Shown here: in pieces, positions 20,481-31,257 of the stretch
Layout of the letters: the number at the start of each line of letters is the position of its first letter
Position numbering within the stretch: the first letter of the stretch is position 1
Assembly (NCBI GenBank): GCA_031002005.1
Contig: JARYHS010009186.1
Coordinates: forward strand, 256,275,199-256,339,198
Length of the DNA stretch: 64,000 nucleotides
Direction: 5' to 3'
DNA from: Vandiemenella viatica
Taxonomy: Eukaryota > Arthropoda > Insecta > Orthoptera > Morabidae
Translations under genes and position numbers: made by a program
Notes under the pieces: model-generated
What the model was told of the DNA's origin: nothing
Databases searched by the model: none
The model's input: the letters and a program-made list of their open reading frames with translations, nothing else

Positions 20481-21617
20481 GTAATAGAGCGATCTGGTAG
20501 CTCAAGGCGTCTGACTGGAGATCGAAATCCCGGTCTCAGCAATGATTTTCAAAGGCCATTAACCCGACCTTTACCTCTGACACAGCTTGCTGTGTAATAT
20601 GGAGTAAGCCAGAACGATTCTGTGGTTTGGATTCCACCTTAAGTTGTAGGTTCCCTATATGCGGTACTAGTACTTGGTCAGGTTAGATAGCCACAAGAAG
20701 CGCACTGCGCGCCCTATCCATAACACTGTAACCTGGCGGCCGAACAATCCTTCGGTATCTCCCGGCCAACAATGCTATATGATTATTGAATGGACCATCA
20801 GTAATCAAAGTATAGTACATATATATACTATGTCATACAGAAATACATATATATCGGTTATATATACAGTGGTTTCAGGTCATTTTGAGCTGCAAAGTAG
20901 GTAAAAACCCAACTTTTAGGAAAAGTGTGAAATTTGGCTGATTTTCAAAGAACTGTAGCTCGCTTAATTTTGAGTTTAGAAAAAAGTTTGTAATACGAAA
21001 GTTGTAGGAAATTTTGTCCTCTTTCAAATTGAAAATAGAATATTTCTTGATAGGACTTATCAGGAAGGAGTTATAGACGAAAAACTGAAAAAAGTACCCA
21101 AATTTTGATGTTTTTTGGCAACAGAAAATTGTGCCGAGGGTGTTGGAGGTCGAAAACTTGGTTTCTGCATACTCTCACCAATATATACAAGATAAGAAAA
21201 AAAAATCTTCTACGTGATGTGATGCAAGTGAGAACTACCCCGTTACTGGACTACGTGTAGATATGGTGATTTTGATAGAAAAAAATTTTCTGGTCCAGGC
21301 CGGATCTAACCCTAACCTCCTCACTTTTGAGTTACAATATCTCGAAACCTAAGCGAGATATCAAAAACCTGTATTCTTTATTTTCCATTTATCTCGTCGA
21401 GTTACGTACGAATTCATCATCAAATTTGGCTATAGCGAAATTTTTCTTCTGGTCCAGGCTGGATTTCAACCTAATTATGTCAACTTTGAGATACGATATC
21501 TCGAGAACTAAGCGAGATATCAAAAAACTTTATTCTTTACTTTCAATTTGTCTTGTCGAGTTCTACAAGAATTCATCATCAGATTTTGGCGCCACGGTAA
21601 TGATAGAATCCCCCCCC
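20481..21617 (-). repeat. right inverted arm
   Basis: Reverse complement of the left arm for the inner 750 bp. Its outer part has two tandem-like modules, each with CTGGTCCAGGC(C/T)GGAT, a GCGAGATATCAAAAA block and TCATCATCA(G/A)A(T)TT. This outer part is longer than that of the left arm and matches the left half of the 44692-45266 element instead. Confidence 0.8.
20485..20800 (+). repeat. S2 SINE inside the right arm
   Basis: Blocks GGTAGCTCAAGGCGTCTGAC, TGGAGATCGAAATCCCGG and ACAGCTTGCTGTGTAATATG mark an S2 copy. Its partner at 18445-18757 shares private differences from the reference S2 at 1877-2186, for example the ATTGCTGAGACCGGG form, so one was copied from the other. Confidence 0.75.
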
Positions 21618-21790
21618 AAAAAAGTAATAAAAATAATGTTAAAAACTGAAAGAACATAAAAATAAAATTCGTGAAGGTAAAATATAGGTTGGTGGTCATA
21701 TTGCACTCAAAATATTAAAGATTAAAAAATATCAAGAAATGTGTGAAGTAGTTGTGTAGACATATGCTCTGTTGCATTTAAATTAAAGGA

Positions 21791-22150
21791 AGTAAGAACA
21801 ATTGCATAGTTTCGATTTTCTTTAATAATGTGAGATCTTGTTGCCACTAAAAGAATAGATGAAACACGAATTCTCACATACTGTAAGCTATTGTTACAAC
21901 ATTAGATTCTGAGTTAAGAGGGGTTGAGATTTGTGATAAGTTCAACTACGTCACTCAAACATAAAAAGATTTCGTATGTAACGTCACAGATGCTATCTTG
22001 TAAAAAACATGTTCACTTCAGCGAGCTTATGATGTGGGTTATCAATCTTTCTCCTCCCGAGGCCAAGGATGGCAACCACAACGAAGAGTTGTCATTAGTT
22101 TGTTAGATAACACCCACTTCTGATTACTAGTTAATTAATTAAAATATCTT
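21791..22150. other. no gene recognised
   Basis: This is where the rest of the LTR element's pol region would lie, but no reverse transcriptase motif is readable on the minus strand. It appears to have been deleted. Confidence 0.5.
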
Positions 22151-22384
22151 TTAGAGCACAGTATTAAAAACAGTTAGTAATCGGAGTGTGAAATGTTGTA
22201 GGGGCCTATATACTATCTTTAGTCCCATTTTATACTTATTAAATAACAGTTGTGACATAAATTTTTGTGAAATTGCGGAGATAGAAGATCCGGAGTCGAC
22301 TAACACGTTAGCCTTTATTCCGTATGCTATGATCGATATTTGGGGACACTTGGTGCATCTGCTTATTTCGCCTTGGGAATCCAT
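22151..22384 (-). pseudogene. retroviral-type aspartic protease fragment
   Basis: The frame reads CTKCPQISIIAYGIKANVLV followed by DSGSSISAISQKF. DSG(S)S preceded by a hydrophobic strand is the catalytic loop of retropepsins (D-(S/T)-G). The enzyme, active as a dimer, cuts the gag-pol precursor. The frame is offset from gag and ends after about 78 residues with no flap or reverse transcriptase following, so the domain is cut short. Confidence 0.6.
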
Positions 22385-22840
22385 ATTAGCGTCGTCTTCG
22401 CTATTTTCCGGCCCTCACCACGCCAGTAGACCAAATGGTTTATATTGATGCATTCCACCATTCTAGTGTCCCCTGGTAGGCCTCATTGCGGCGCATCGTT
22501 TCCGGGTGCAGCCGTCCTATGGCACATATTCTTTTCTTCATTTTGCTGGCCTGGGACCCTGGGATCCTCGTATTCTACGGCAACTGCATTAATTGTAGCC
22601 CGTTTCTTGCCGAAATTCTTGCCACCTCCGCGGTCATTCCCGTTCTTCCAAAATGAATTTCCCGGTTTCCCCTTTGTATCGCCGTTATTACGATGTGGTT
22701 CACAATCGGCACCGGGCTGTCGCACACAGGGGTATTTGACACAAAAAGTCGATCAAAATTATTTCTACGTAATTTTGATTTTTGTTTCGCTTCTTTTGTG
22801 TATTAGAACTTATAACTGTGAAGCAGGAATAATTATAAAG

Positions 22841-22967
22841 TTGTTTTTTTTTTTTTTGTAACAGTTTAACGTCCCTTTTTAACAACGTGGTCTTTAGAGA
22901 CGGGAAAGGATGGGGGCAAGGAATGGGAAGGAATTCGGCCATGGCCTTTTGAAGGAAGCATCCCGGC
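22841..22967 (-). repeat. S1 SINE 3' part, nested in the transposon
   Basis: On the minus strand it carries the CCGGGATGCTTCCTTCAAAA and GGCCATGGCCGAATTCC blocks and ends in an A tail (T run at 22844-22858). An 11-bp direct repeat, TAATTATAAAG, flanks it at 22830-22840 and 22968-22978. The tRNA head is missing. Confidence 0.85.
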
Positions 22968-23608
22968 TAATTATAAAGAACACGTACTAAGTTCATACAC
23001 TATATAACATATTAAGCGAATATTTACAAAATACCTAAACAATAATCATACATGTACACTAAAAAATCATTCTGACGAACCGTCCCATCCTTCGTCGTCG
23101 GAACCTTCTCCTTATGGCTCGTTCTCTTCTTGAGTACTCGGGTCCCATTAAATCAATATTTTAATAGTTTCTGGATTGAATGATTTAGATGTTTTGGGAG
23201 TTTTGTGCCTGATAAAGCTCAAATACGGATCCTAAGTTAATGAAAGGCTATTAATGACATCTGTGTTGCACTAAACCCAACTAAGTTTTCTGGAGTGTCT
23301 CTCCCTAAATCGTCGAAAATATTTGTTTCTAGTTTCTTCTGCTGCTTCTGACAGATTACCTATAGGCAAAAGTGCATACTCTATTATAAATGGGCCCTCA
23401 ATCAATACTTTTTGTATAAGTGACATTGGATGCCACGAGTACAGTTCAATGTACAGTACATCTTAAATTTTTCGTGGCGGTGGGGAATAATTTTTTTTTA
23501 ATGTCTATCTTGTGCCCACTATATTTCATTCACATAATAGTATAAAATCTGTCAATTAATGTTTTGTTAATACCTATTATCTCTGTGGACATCATTGGCC
23601 AAAATCGG

Positions 23609-23935
23609 TCAAATCATCGAAAGATTTTCTAGGCCACCCACATTGGTCGGATTGGATTTTATGGGGATTTCGATACATTTTTTGAACCAATCATGGTATT
23701 TCTTTAAAAATACACTCTCAGTACTCTTAGCAGCCTGCCATTTTCTTTTAATTTCCAATTTAAGCCTTGAAAACTTTTGTTCGAACTGTTGCGTTTGTTT
23801 GACTGTGAATGTCGGTTGATTTAAAATATTTTCCTCGACTAATACCAACTTTTGCACGAAATCATTTCCTTCCTCGTGTTTACTCATATCATAAATAACT
23901 TTTCGGGTCATGAGCATGATACCAGAAGAGCCCAT
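23609..23935 (-). pseudogene. possible transposase N-terminal fragment
   Basis: This 108-residue frame lies inside the CAC-ended transposon. It reads FVQKLVLVEENILNQPTFTV, then KRKWQAAKSTESVFLKKYHD followed by WFKKCIEIP and NVGGLENLSMI. A widespread insect protein family starts with KWxxAxxTExxFLxxNxxWLxxxIxFP, then GRPxKxFxxxSDRTK, as I remember it; the blocks here line up with that pattern. I infer that this is the N-terminus of the element's own transposase. The DNA-cutting core is absent. Confidence 0.35.
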
Positions 23936-26822
23936 AACAAAGAAAATCTTAGATGAATTAATGTGACGGAAAAAAAGTAATTTTGTTTCATTGTAAATAA
24001 TCTAGAATTTTTTCGAATAAATAGACGTTTGGCACTTTTTGGTACCTACTTTTCAATGAAACACCAAGATAGTACACTAAACTAATACCATACAAGAAAT
24101 CAGACTCGGGAAAGGTCCGGAAACATAACAAAATCACTCTTTAATACTTTTCGTAATAAAAAAATCAGTACAAAATGAGTCAGTTTACAAAAATGTTCAG
24201 AAATAAAGTTGTGCGATCCCTTTGGATGTATGTTACTATTATTTCAATTCTAGGTACCTGGCTGAACAATATCCATGATTAAAATCACCCCTACTCACTT
24301 AACATCACTCACAAATTAAATTGGTACAACTTATAATTTTCTTGTATTTGCTTGGTAACAGTACGCGGGTCTTGGAATGTGCTCAGAAGATGATTGTTCA
24401 CCGGGTGGGGAATGAAGCTTATCCAAAAAATATAGATGATTGTTATTCTATAGACATTTGACTAGAGTCAGGTAGATACAAGTTCTTGGAATTTGCTAAA
24501 AAAAAATTTTGACTTTTGATCGGCTTTTTGTGTCAAATACCCCTGTGTGTGTCGCTTGTTATAAAAATTTCCCCTTTGGGAATTTTTATGCGAGCGTCCC
24601 TTTCCGTGATTATAGTGTGGCCTCGTCTCTACTTGCGGTTCCAAGCTATCACTGTCGGCTTCCCGTCGCTCAAAGTTGCATGCTTGCTGTCCTATTCGAT
24701 CCAAATTCCTTAAAGTGTCCAGAAACTCTGGCACAGTACGTATAAGGACTGGATTTATCAGAGACTGGATTTGTGAACCGAAATGTGCAGTGGCCATTTC
24801 CACAAATTCCCCGTCCGACATCCGAACATCGAACTGCCTAGTGAGGACTAGCAATTTATTCACATATCTCTCCATAGATGAATTTTGCTTCGGGACATAT
24901 CGGCCTTGATACAGTTTTATCCTCGCTTGGTTTTGGATCTTGCTAGACCAGAATGTTTCAAGAAATACTTTTCGAAACTCGTCGTATGACATTTCCGGTT
25001 CGCAAGTGATTTGAAACCAAAGACGGTCGGCTTCTGATAACGACTGCTCAACCAGGATAAGCTTCATCGCTTCGGGAACCCCTTTTATTTGAAAGTACCT
25101 CTCCATTTCGGCGAGGTATGCTTTCGGATTAATGTCTTTACGGGATCCGAAATATGGGAGCTTTAATTCAATATGGGCAGCTACGTAATGCATGCCATTA
25201 CCCTGAATTTGAATATTGCCGGCATAAGAACTACTTAGCTCTTTCATTCTAGTTTCTAGCCGTAAGAGCTTAGAACTAGTGGCTTCCGACAGTTCGTCCT
25301 GTGACAATTTTAGCTCGTTTTGTGCCGTCTTAACGAGCTCGACCGAACTTGCTACGGCAGTCACCTCTGAGTTAAGTTTTCGGAGGTTTTGTTCCGTATG
25401 GTCTTTGACCTCGTGAACAAATTCCGAAATTTGCCCTAGGTTTTGGCCGTTCTCGTTTCGCATCTGTTCAATGGACAGGTCGGTAGCGTCAAGTCTTTTA
25501 GTCAATTGTTTATTGCCCGTTTGCAAAGAAGCACAGGTAGTTTTTACTTCTTCTGTGTCCCTTTCCAGCTTAGAAACAATTTTAGTTACATCAGACTTGA
25601 ATTCGGATATTTCTTTTGTGACCACAGAACGGAAGGTGGATATTTTTCAGTCCAAATTTGTTAATATCGCAGCTTGCGAATCAAATCGTGCATCAAAACT
25701 CTGCTTAAGCAAATCCGAATTTCTCTTATTTTCCTCCTTTTGTGAATCAAACCATGCATCAAAACGCTTGTTTAATTCCAGAAATTGCTGGCTTGATTCC
25801 TGCCTTTGTGAATTAATTTGAATTCTTAATTCCTCTTTTTGCGAATTAATTTGCAGGCTTAATTGTTGGCTTAAATCCTGCTTTAGTTGTTGATTCGATT
25901 GCCCTATAGCAGTCATCAACATGTTTAGCATTTGCTGTGATGATAGGGTGGTGATTCTACGGGAATTGGTGACATCTGTTGGGTCTGTTCTGAATGTGTG
26001 AGCGTCTTCTGTGTTATCTCACCGGCAGGTAACGAAAAATTTTCCATATCTTCCTGTGGCGACAAAGTAGACTGCGAACTATATGAGTGGGTCGGAACTT
26101 CAGAACTTACGTTCCCCTTCCCAGCAGCCAATATTTCGCTTTGTTCCGTTAACTGAACCTGACCGTTCATGATTTCGGGAGATTTTTGCCTATCAGACTG
26201 ATCTTCCATATCGAAATCTTTTATCGTACGAGATCGTAGCTTCATATGAACACACAACGAATGAATTTACACCGCAATTGTACAATGACGAAATCTAGAT
26301 TCACTAACAACGAAATACCGCGAATTTCAATACACAAATACATATAACCCTCCAAAATACAGCAAGAGAAAAGCAACGATGAATCATGCAACACAACACC
26401 ATGAAAGCAGACTTACTTTCAAACACATGGGCAAAACATGCGTGTCTTTAATTTTCTTAGCAGCTACCATGCCTTAAGAAATCAACACTGAAGTTACTCA
26501 TTTAAAAATTTTAAACTGATCACAAAATTGTTACAATACAAAGTGTATTGCATCTCAATTGAAATACACAAATGAACTTCCTTTTAATGTGTTGAAACAA
26601 AATAAATTTTGTGCATTGAAACAAAAGAACTTTATGCATTAAAATATGAGTGAAACATCAACAAAAAAAATCTTGTATGAATATCTATTGACTACAAGAA
26701 TGATAAAACTGACAAAAGCCATGTGCAACATTCCATGAAACTTTCTGAATTTGGGCTCCAAATTGTATTAATTTGAATTAGTGCCACCAAGTTCGCAGAC
26801 ATTAAGTAGTAATGTCTCATCT

Positions 26823-26841
26823 GGCCCCACGTTGGGAGCCA
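26823..26841 (-). promoter_or_regulatory. tRNA primer-binding site
   Basis: The minus strand reads TGGCTCCCAACGTGGGGCC three bases after the LTR end. TGG-starting primer-binding sites of the form TGGCxCCCAACGTGGGGC are standard for many Ty3/gypsy elements and pair with the 3' end of a host tRNA to prime minus-strand DNA synthesis. Confidence 0.8.
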
Positions 26842-26844
26842 TTA

Positions 26845-28282
26845 TGTAGTGGGTGCCTTGGTGGGCAAACTACGTTACAATTATCTTTCATACCTTTATG
26901 ATTAATAATTGTGGATTTTTAATTTTTATGAAGGAGTGAAAATTTATTAATTTTGCAAGAATCTTGACGTTAGTTGGAATTTAGGAAAAATTGTCACAAT
27001 ATGACATTTATTTTCTTATCACTGGCGATTACAAGTCTGAGCGAATTTACCGTTAACATTAACACAAATTGGCAAAATCATAAAAGCAACGCTCAGAGTT
27101 ACAATTAGCCGTCATGAGCAAGCAAACAACTGTATATTTACTTTTAAATATATCTCAGAATCAAAATGCAAGAAATAATGACAATTGGACACAATGAAAA
27201 ATACAAGTTATGACGACCTCAGACAAAGGTATCATAATACTGTGACTTTACAGTTAAAAAAGGAAAATCATGGGCGCCAGAATGAACAATATATCATTCG
27301 AAAATAACTAGTTCTGGCAAATTATGCCGCTAGCTCAGGGGTCTTTACAATTACAAAGTGAGAACATGGACCTATCCTCTCAAAGTCGCTTACGGGTTCT
27401 GTTTCACGGAATGCACAATCAGATGGCTTGGTCGTAATAAGTTACCATTGTAGTCCTGCGTCTGATGTCTGCGGTGACTGTAGCGGACCCACGATATGTG
27501 AGATTATCTCACAAGTCGGCTATAGGCATCTCTGGTCTGACAATGCGCATCATCGCATTACCGGCTGTGTTGCCGTGATAATCTTGCTCCAGCAAGGCAA
27601 GCTGGCAGCCAGAAATCGTACAACGGCAGTTGGCGAGAGAAGCCAACTTTCCAAGTCAACCTCAGACTAGGCTCGCATAGCTTGGACTCGAAGATCAAAG
27701 TGAAGCTCGTCGCTCTTCTCTCCCACGAGGAAACTTCTCGCTCCGCCCCTTTGTAGTCTCGAAGCTCACATATAACAAAAATTCCCAGGATTTTAAGTTA
27801 TACGCTCATTTGGATTGGATCTTCAGGTCGGCACCTAATGTCACGTGATATCCCCGATAGGTGATTTGCCTAGAGTATCTAACAGAGGTCGGACATATTC
27901 GGCTGCGTTCGGGGACGACTCTGTGTTCTGGCGGCAGGCATTTCCCGCCCGGTGAGTAACCTTGTTGACCGCCTATCCCTAGGGAGCAGAGTGTGTGGTC
28001 CGACAAACCCCAAATCCGCGACTTCTTGTCGCCAAGGTTCTGGAACACCAGATTAGCTTCAAGCCTACATAGCTCAATAATTCTTGAATGTTCGCTTTAC
28101 TAAGATACACTGTATGTTCACCATTTCATTACAGTCCTCACTTGGAATCTTGCGTACTTTATAAAATTACAACAAAAATCTATTTAGGTGGTCGCCCAAG
28201 ATTTATGTAAATTACTCTTATATTATATTACATATATAATAAAAATGCACCTTGTAACGTGGCGACAGCGCGTCATGTTACA
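26845..28282 (-). repeat. 5' LTR, about 1.44 kb
   Basis: On the minus strand it begins TGTAACATGACGCG and ends CACCCACTACA, giving TG...CA boundaries. The 3' boundary is set by the primer-binding site three bases further on. The 5' boundary is inferred from the matching TGTA/TACA termini, since no second LTR exists in the window to compare. It contains a moderately GC-rich segment (27700-28050) and no coding sequence; frames at 27428-27670 and 27806-28048 are incidental. Confidence 0.6.
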
Positions 28283-28429
28283 CAGTCTGACGCAACGAGC
28301 CAAACATTGTTCAATTTGAACTGATCGTATGTACAAAATGCAATCCATTACATCTCTTTAATTATACAGAACTTTCTTCGTTTGCAGCTGCCAAGGAATA
28401 AATCTGGATAGTTGCTCAACATTGCATTT

Positions 28430-28720
28430 TTTTTTGCTATCATCAGTCTCTCGATTGGTTTGATGAAAACCTCCAACCCTTCTTATCTTGCGCTATCATC
28501 TTTATCTCAATATACCCCTTACAACCCACGTCTTCAATTATCTGCTTCATATATTCTCTATCTTCCTCTACAGTTCTTACCTTCATCTGTTCCCTCCACC
28601 AACAAAATTAAGTAATGTCGCATGTCTCAAACTATGACCCACTATCCTGCCTTTCTTTCTGTTACTCTCTTCCACAAAAATTATTTTCTCACACACCATT
28701 TCCAACACACGTTCATTTCG
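28430..28720 (-). repeat. LINE 3' coding remnant (RTE-like)
   Basis: The plus strand contains GCTATCATCAGTCTCTCGAT, then CTTACAACCCACGTCTTCAA, ATATTCTCTATCTTCCTCTA and CAGTTCTTACC. This is the reverse complement of a LINE segment that I recall as very common in insects, where CAACCTACGTCCTCAATTAT and CTGTCTTCCTCTACAG follow one another. A shorter piece lies at 7160-7255. Confidence 0.45.
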
Positions 28721-29399
28721 TTCTTTAACATTACGTTATAGTTCTTGTTTTAACTGTATTAATGTCGGGCCACACTTGACCGCAGCTACAGTTCTAACGT
28801 TGGCACTCAAACGACACCGCGGAGCACACCGTCTTTGGTTTACTTTTTGTCGGTGACGGTGCGGTGTCGGCCTGGTGGCTGAGGAGAAGAGGAAGTTCTG
28901 TAATATCTGGTCCTGTTATTCTTTGCCTTTAAAAAATTATTTTTTTCTACAATCTGTCTTCTAGCTACATCAGAAGATCGTGATCTCAGGATTGTGTCAT
29001 TCTTAAATATTCCTTAGATTTTGTTTTGTCATCCATCAGATGCTGTTACTCCCAATTCACTGTTTGCGAAATTTGTGAACATTGATTCCGTGAAAATGTT
29101 TAAAGAGACTGAAGACAGTAGGGACAAGTGTGGACAGGAGAGGGGCCAGCACGGTGCGGTGACTTGTCCGACCTTCAGGCAGACAGTTCCGAAAGCATAC
29201 CATATACTGCCTCACCATATTTCCGAAACACAAGCTATCTCGGTTGAGAATAAACACAAACAGAAGCTCATGTGAGAAGTGCAGTTCCCGTATTAATTGT
29301 AACAAAGAGAAACCACTAAGGAACGTTAGTGAGTATATGGTGGTTGTTCCTGCCTACGCCACAGATGAAAAATGGGCATCTGACTTTAAACTGTTGTGA
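28721..29399. other. no gene recognised
   Basis: A GC-rich patch with TGTCGG(G)CC repeats lies at 28760-28880. Frames on both strands at 29021-29305 show no motif I can name. Confidence 0.4.
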
Positions 29400-29560
29400 A
29401 GCTGCACTGAAGATAAACCCCGCGTGGGAAAACCAGCGGAGAAAATCAATCACAAAAAGAGGACAGACAAGTTGGTGACGACAAACAGAAGGTTAACAGT
29501 TCAGCAGATTGACGAGATATCAGACATTCCGAGATCAGCCGTAGATTGTATTCTGGCATA
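29400..29560 (+). pseudogene. mariner transposase helix-turn-helix fragment
   Basis: The frame reads DKPRVGKPAEKINHKKRTDK, LVTTNRRLTVQQIDEISDIP and RSAVDCIL before a stop. Mariner transposases have xGRP...I..V...I..DRRLTVREIAExxGIS.GSVHxIL at this place, forming the second helix-turn-helix that binds the inverted repeats. The RRLTVQQI and SAVDCIL blocks are diagnostic. No catalytic part (DD34D) follows, so only about 50 residues survive. Confidence 0.6.
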
Positions 29561-31244
29561 GTGAGAAAGATTTCCGCCCATTTTGTACAGAATATTTTGA
29601 GAGATCAACATACGGTTGTCTGTGGAACATCTTGCTGTCTTTGAAGTAGAGCCAGTAGCTGTTGCTGACCGATTTGTGAATATGGTTGAGATCTTAGATC
29701 TTTAATTGGAATCTAAACCAAATAATTTTTATTTTTTTTTATTTTTTTATTTAAATTGGAAACACACAAATTCTCTACCCTTACTGAAGACCAATGTTAT
29801 TCTTCCCGCGGAAAAAACGTTGGTGTTTATTTTGGGGAGATTCTGAGGGTGAACCGCTTATAGGTTTAAAAAAATCTGAAGTGCATATAGTACACGCATA
29901 TCATAGGTTTCTCCTGTTTTTTTACTATGACTATGGGGCCATCTTAAGATCACGATACGATAAATGAATTAATGAACGTACGTTGTTTCGATTTTCGAGC
30001 AGCAACAGGTTCGAGTGAAGCCTGTACCAGGATGTCAAATGACATTCCGTATTGCACCATGAGACACGGATTTTAGTAATAATTTACATTGCTTTCAATA
30101 GCACTATGACACTGACGTCATTACTTACTGCGGATTAAAATAGTTTCACATGTAACGCGATCTATACGGCCTGAACCAGAATTATAACTACTGTTACACG
30201 GTACAGTATGATGTGTGAGGATTTTTTTATTTTTTAATGTTTTTTGCTTTCATCGATTCACCCACATTTAGTTAGTTGCAACTGTATGGCTACATAAATT
30301 ACTAACTATTATGTTTTTGTCGTGCTCAGGCTTTCGTACGAGCGCTCAGCGTTACATTCGGATTATGCATACATAAAGTCGGGATAATATTTTTATGACT
30401 GTAGTCTATAGTTTTAGTGTAATGTTTATCATTGACGAAGTGTAGAACCTTTAGATGTGATTGTGCTTCGGTGTGTAATATAGCATATTAACAACAGGTG
30501 ATGTTTGTTTTGTGTGATTGTTAACTATTGAACTGAGAAAAGTAACGCGTACAACTGGTAAACAACGGAACAGCCATTGAAATGAGGAAAATAAAATGGT
30601 AAACAAAGGATGTTGCTAGTATCTGATTTTTGGATCATATGATAGACTACAGTGCAGGGAAATGGGTGTACGGTTATCTTGTTGTTTTAAACAGGGTACT
30701 GATCAAGGATGGGCTACGTTATCTCAGGTAGTTGGTGAGCTGTATGACGCGATGTTAGCCAGGTCGATAGTCGGTGATGGAAGAAATCGTCACCATCGGG
30801 TCTTTGCCGGCAGAATAAGAGATGTGGTGGTGCACGGTTCTTAATCACCAGATCGCGTACCCAAGTTCTGGGTTAACTATCGTACCTCTCCGCACTGCGT
30901 ATGGAATGAGGGCATACGTCACTTCTCTTGATGACCTGGTTTTTGTTGTTAACTACTTTACGACGTTCCATCGATCAGTTTCCACCCAGAAACATAGTTT
31001 CATTCTTGCCATATAGGATTATAGGTATCATAGGATCAGAAAAATTTTTTATGCAGAGCCTAAAAGTTGACGCTTTAGAAGAAACGCCAAAGAATAAAAG
31101 GATGCAAAGAATGGTAGAATGGGGCAGAGAAGAATGCCGAAGGTGGCGCTCTTTAGGAAAGAGAAGGGGAAGAGATATCGCAAAGGCACGAACAAGACGG
31201 GGATATCATAGGAGCTAACACATAGAGATCGAGGGAATTGATCG
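29561..31244. other. no gene recognised
   Basis: About 1.7 kb of AT-rich sequence. Frames at 30662-30844 and 30928-31218 (the latter very Arg-rich at its end) have no motif I know. A T-rich tract lies at 29725-29750. Confidence 0.45.
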
Positions 31245-31257
31245 GAGACAAGTAATT

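Larger units (their letters stand above)
17723..21617. mobile_element. 3.9-kb DNA element with ~1-kb inverted arms
   Basis: The ends are inverted: AGTTCTATCATTACCGTGGC at the left and its near complement before a C run at the right. Each is followed inward by CAAAATCTGATGAT(T/G)AATTC. The inner 750 bp of both arms (about 18000-18760 and 20481-21240) match with only scattered differences, while the outer 250-370 bp share only parts. The two outer ends correspond to the two different ends of the short relative at 44692-45266. The core (18761-20480) holds a nuclease-like pseudogene and an S1 SINE. Target duplication is unclear because the flanks are A-rich. No known transposase is visible, so it is either non-autonomous or of an unfamiliar type. 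Confidence 0.8.
17380..21790 (+). mobile_element. LINE-B copy split by the 3.9-kb inverted-arm element
   Basis: The left part (about 17380-17722) follows the LINE-B sequence of 55980-56400, with blocks equivalent to TCAACTAGATTTGTCTG, GTGTACAAGGCGTATATTGG and GAAATGTTGAATAAATTAC. The right part (21618-21790) resumes with AAAACTGAAAGAACAT, TAGGTTGGTGGTCA and the AATTAAA-type end after TGCTCTGTTGC. LINE-B continuing on both sides shows that everything from 17723 to 21617 entered as one unit. Confidence 0.65.
22723..24549. mobile_element. 1.83-kb DNA transposon, CAC-ended, 5-bp target duplication
   Basis: Both ends begin CACACAGGGGTATTTGACAC and remain matched for 36 bp with one difference. The 5-bp direct repeat TGTCG lies at 22718-22722 and 24550-24554. 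Removing the element and one TGTCG restores the gag frame (NKR followed by QPGADC), which proves the boundaries. CAC-starting ends and 5-bp GC-containing target sites are features of Transib, the RAG1-related superfamily, but the heptamer is not the classical CACWRTG, so the class is tentative. Confidence 0.85.
22483..26257 (-). pseudogene. retrotransposon gag with long coiled-coil N-terminus
   Basis: Translation starts at an ATG near 26257. Segment 1 (26257-25925) is acidic and Ser/Thr-rich. After a one-base shift near 25930, segment 2 (25931-25647) is Gln-rich coiled coil with repeated INSQ/FDSQ units. A TGA at about 25647 (probably a former Trp codon) separates segment 3 (to 24555), which holds more coiled coil and then the gag core: HIELKLPYFGSRKDINPKAY, LAEMERYFQIKGVP, YDEFRKVFLETFW. 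The frame continues across the DNA transposon at 22723-24549 into RQPGADCEPHRNN and a Gly/Lys/Arg-rich tail ending near 22483. The gag core forms particle subunits. No CCHC knuckle is visible; the basic tail may take its place. Three lesions plus the insertion make it dead. Confidence 0.75.
22151..28282 (-). mobile_element. LTR retrotransposon, 5' half only (Ty3/gypsy-like)
   Basis: On the minus strand the order is: LTR (28282-26845), primer-binding site (26841-26823), a leader, gag (26257-22483, interrupted) and an aspartic protease (22384-22151). Reverse transcriptase, RNase H, integrase and the 3' LTR are missing. The gag type and gag-protease order suggest Ty3/gypsy. A DNA transposon and a SINE are nested in gag. 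It cannot move by itself. Confidence 0.75.

Noticed and set aside
17723..21617. Alternative that the two arms are two independent insertions facing each other
   Set aside because: LINE-B sequence continues on both outer sides as one copy, and the two ends match the two ends of a single short relative.
22445..22861. 138-codon plus-strand frame
   Set aside because: It is antisense to the gag tail and runs into the inverted end of the inserted transposon.
30928..31218. 96-codon frame ending in Arg-rich residues
   Set aside because: No family match, no start context, and surrounded by unremarkable sequence.
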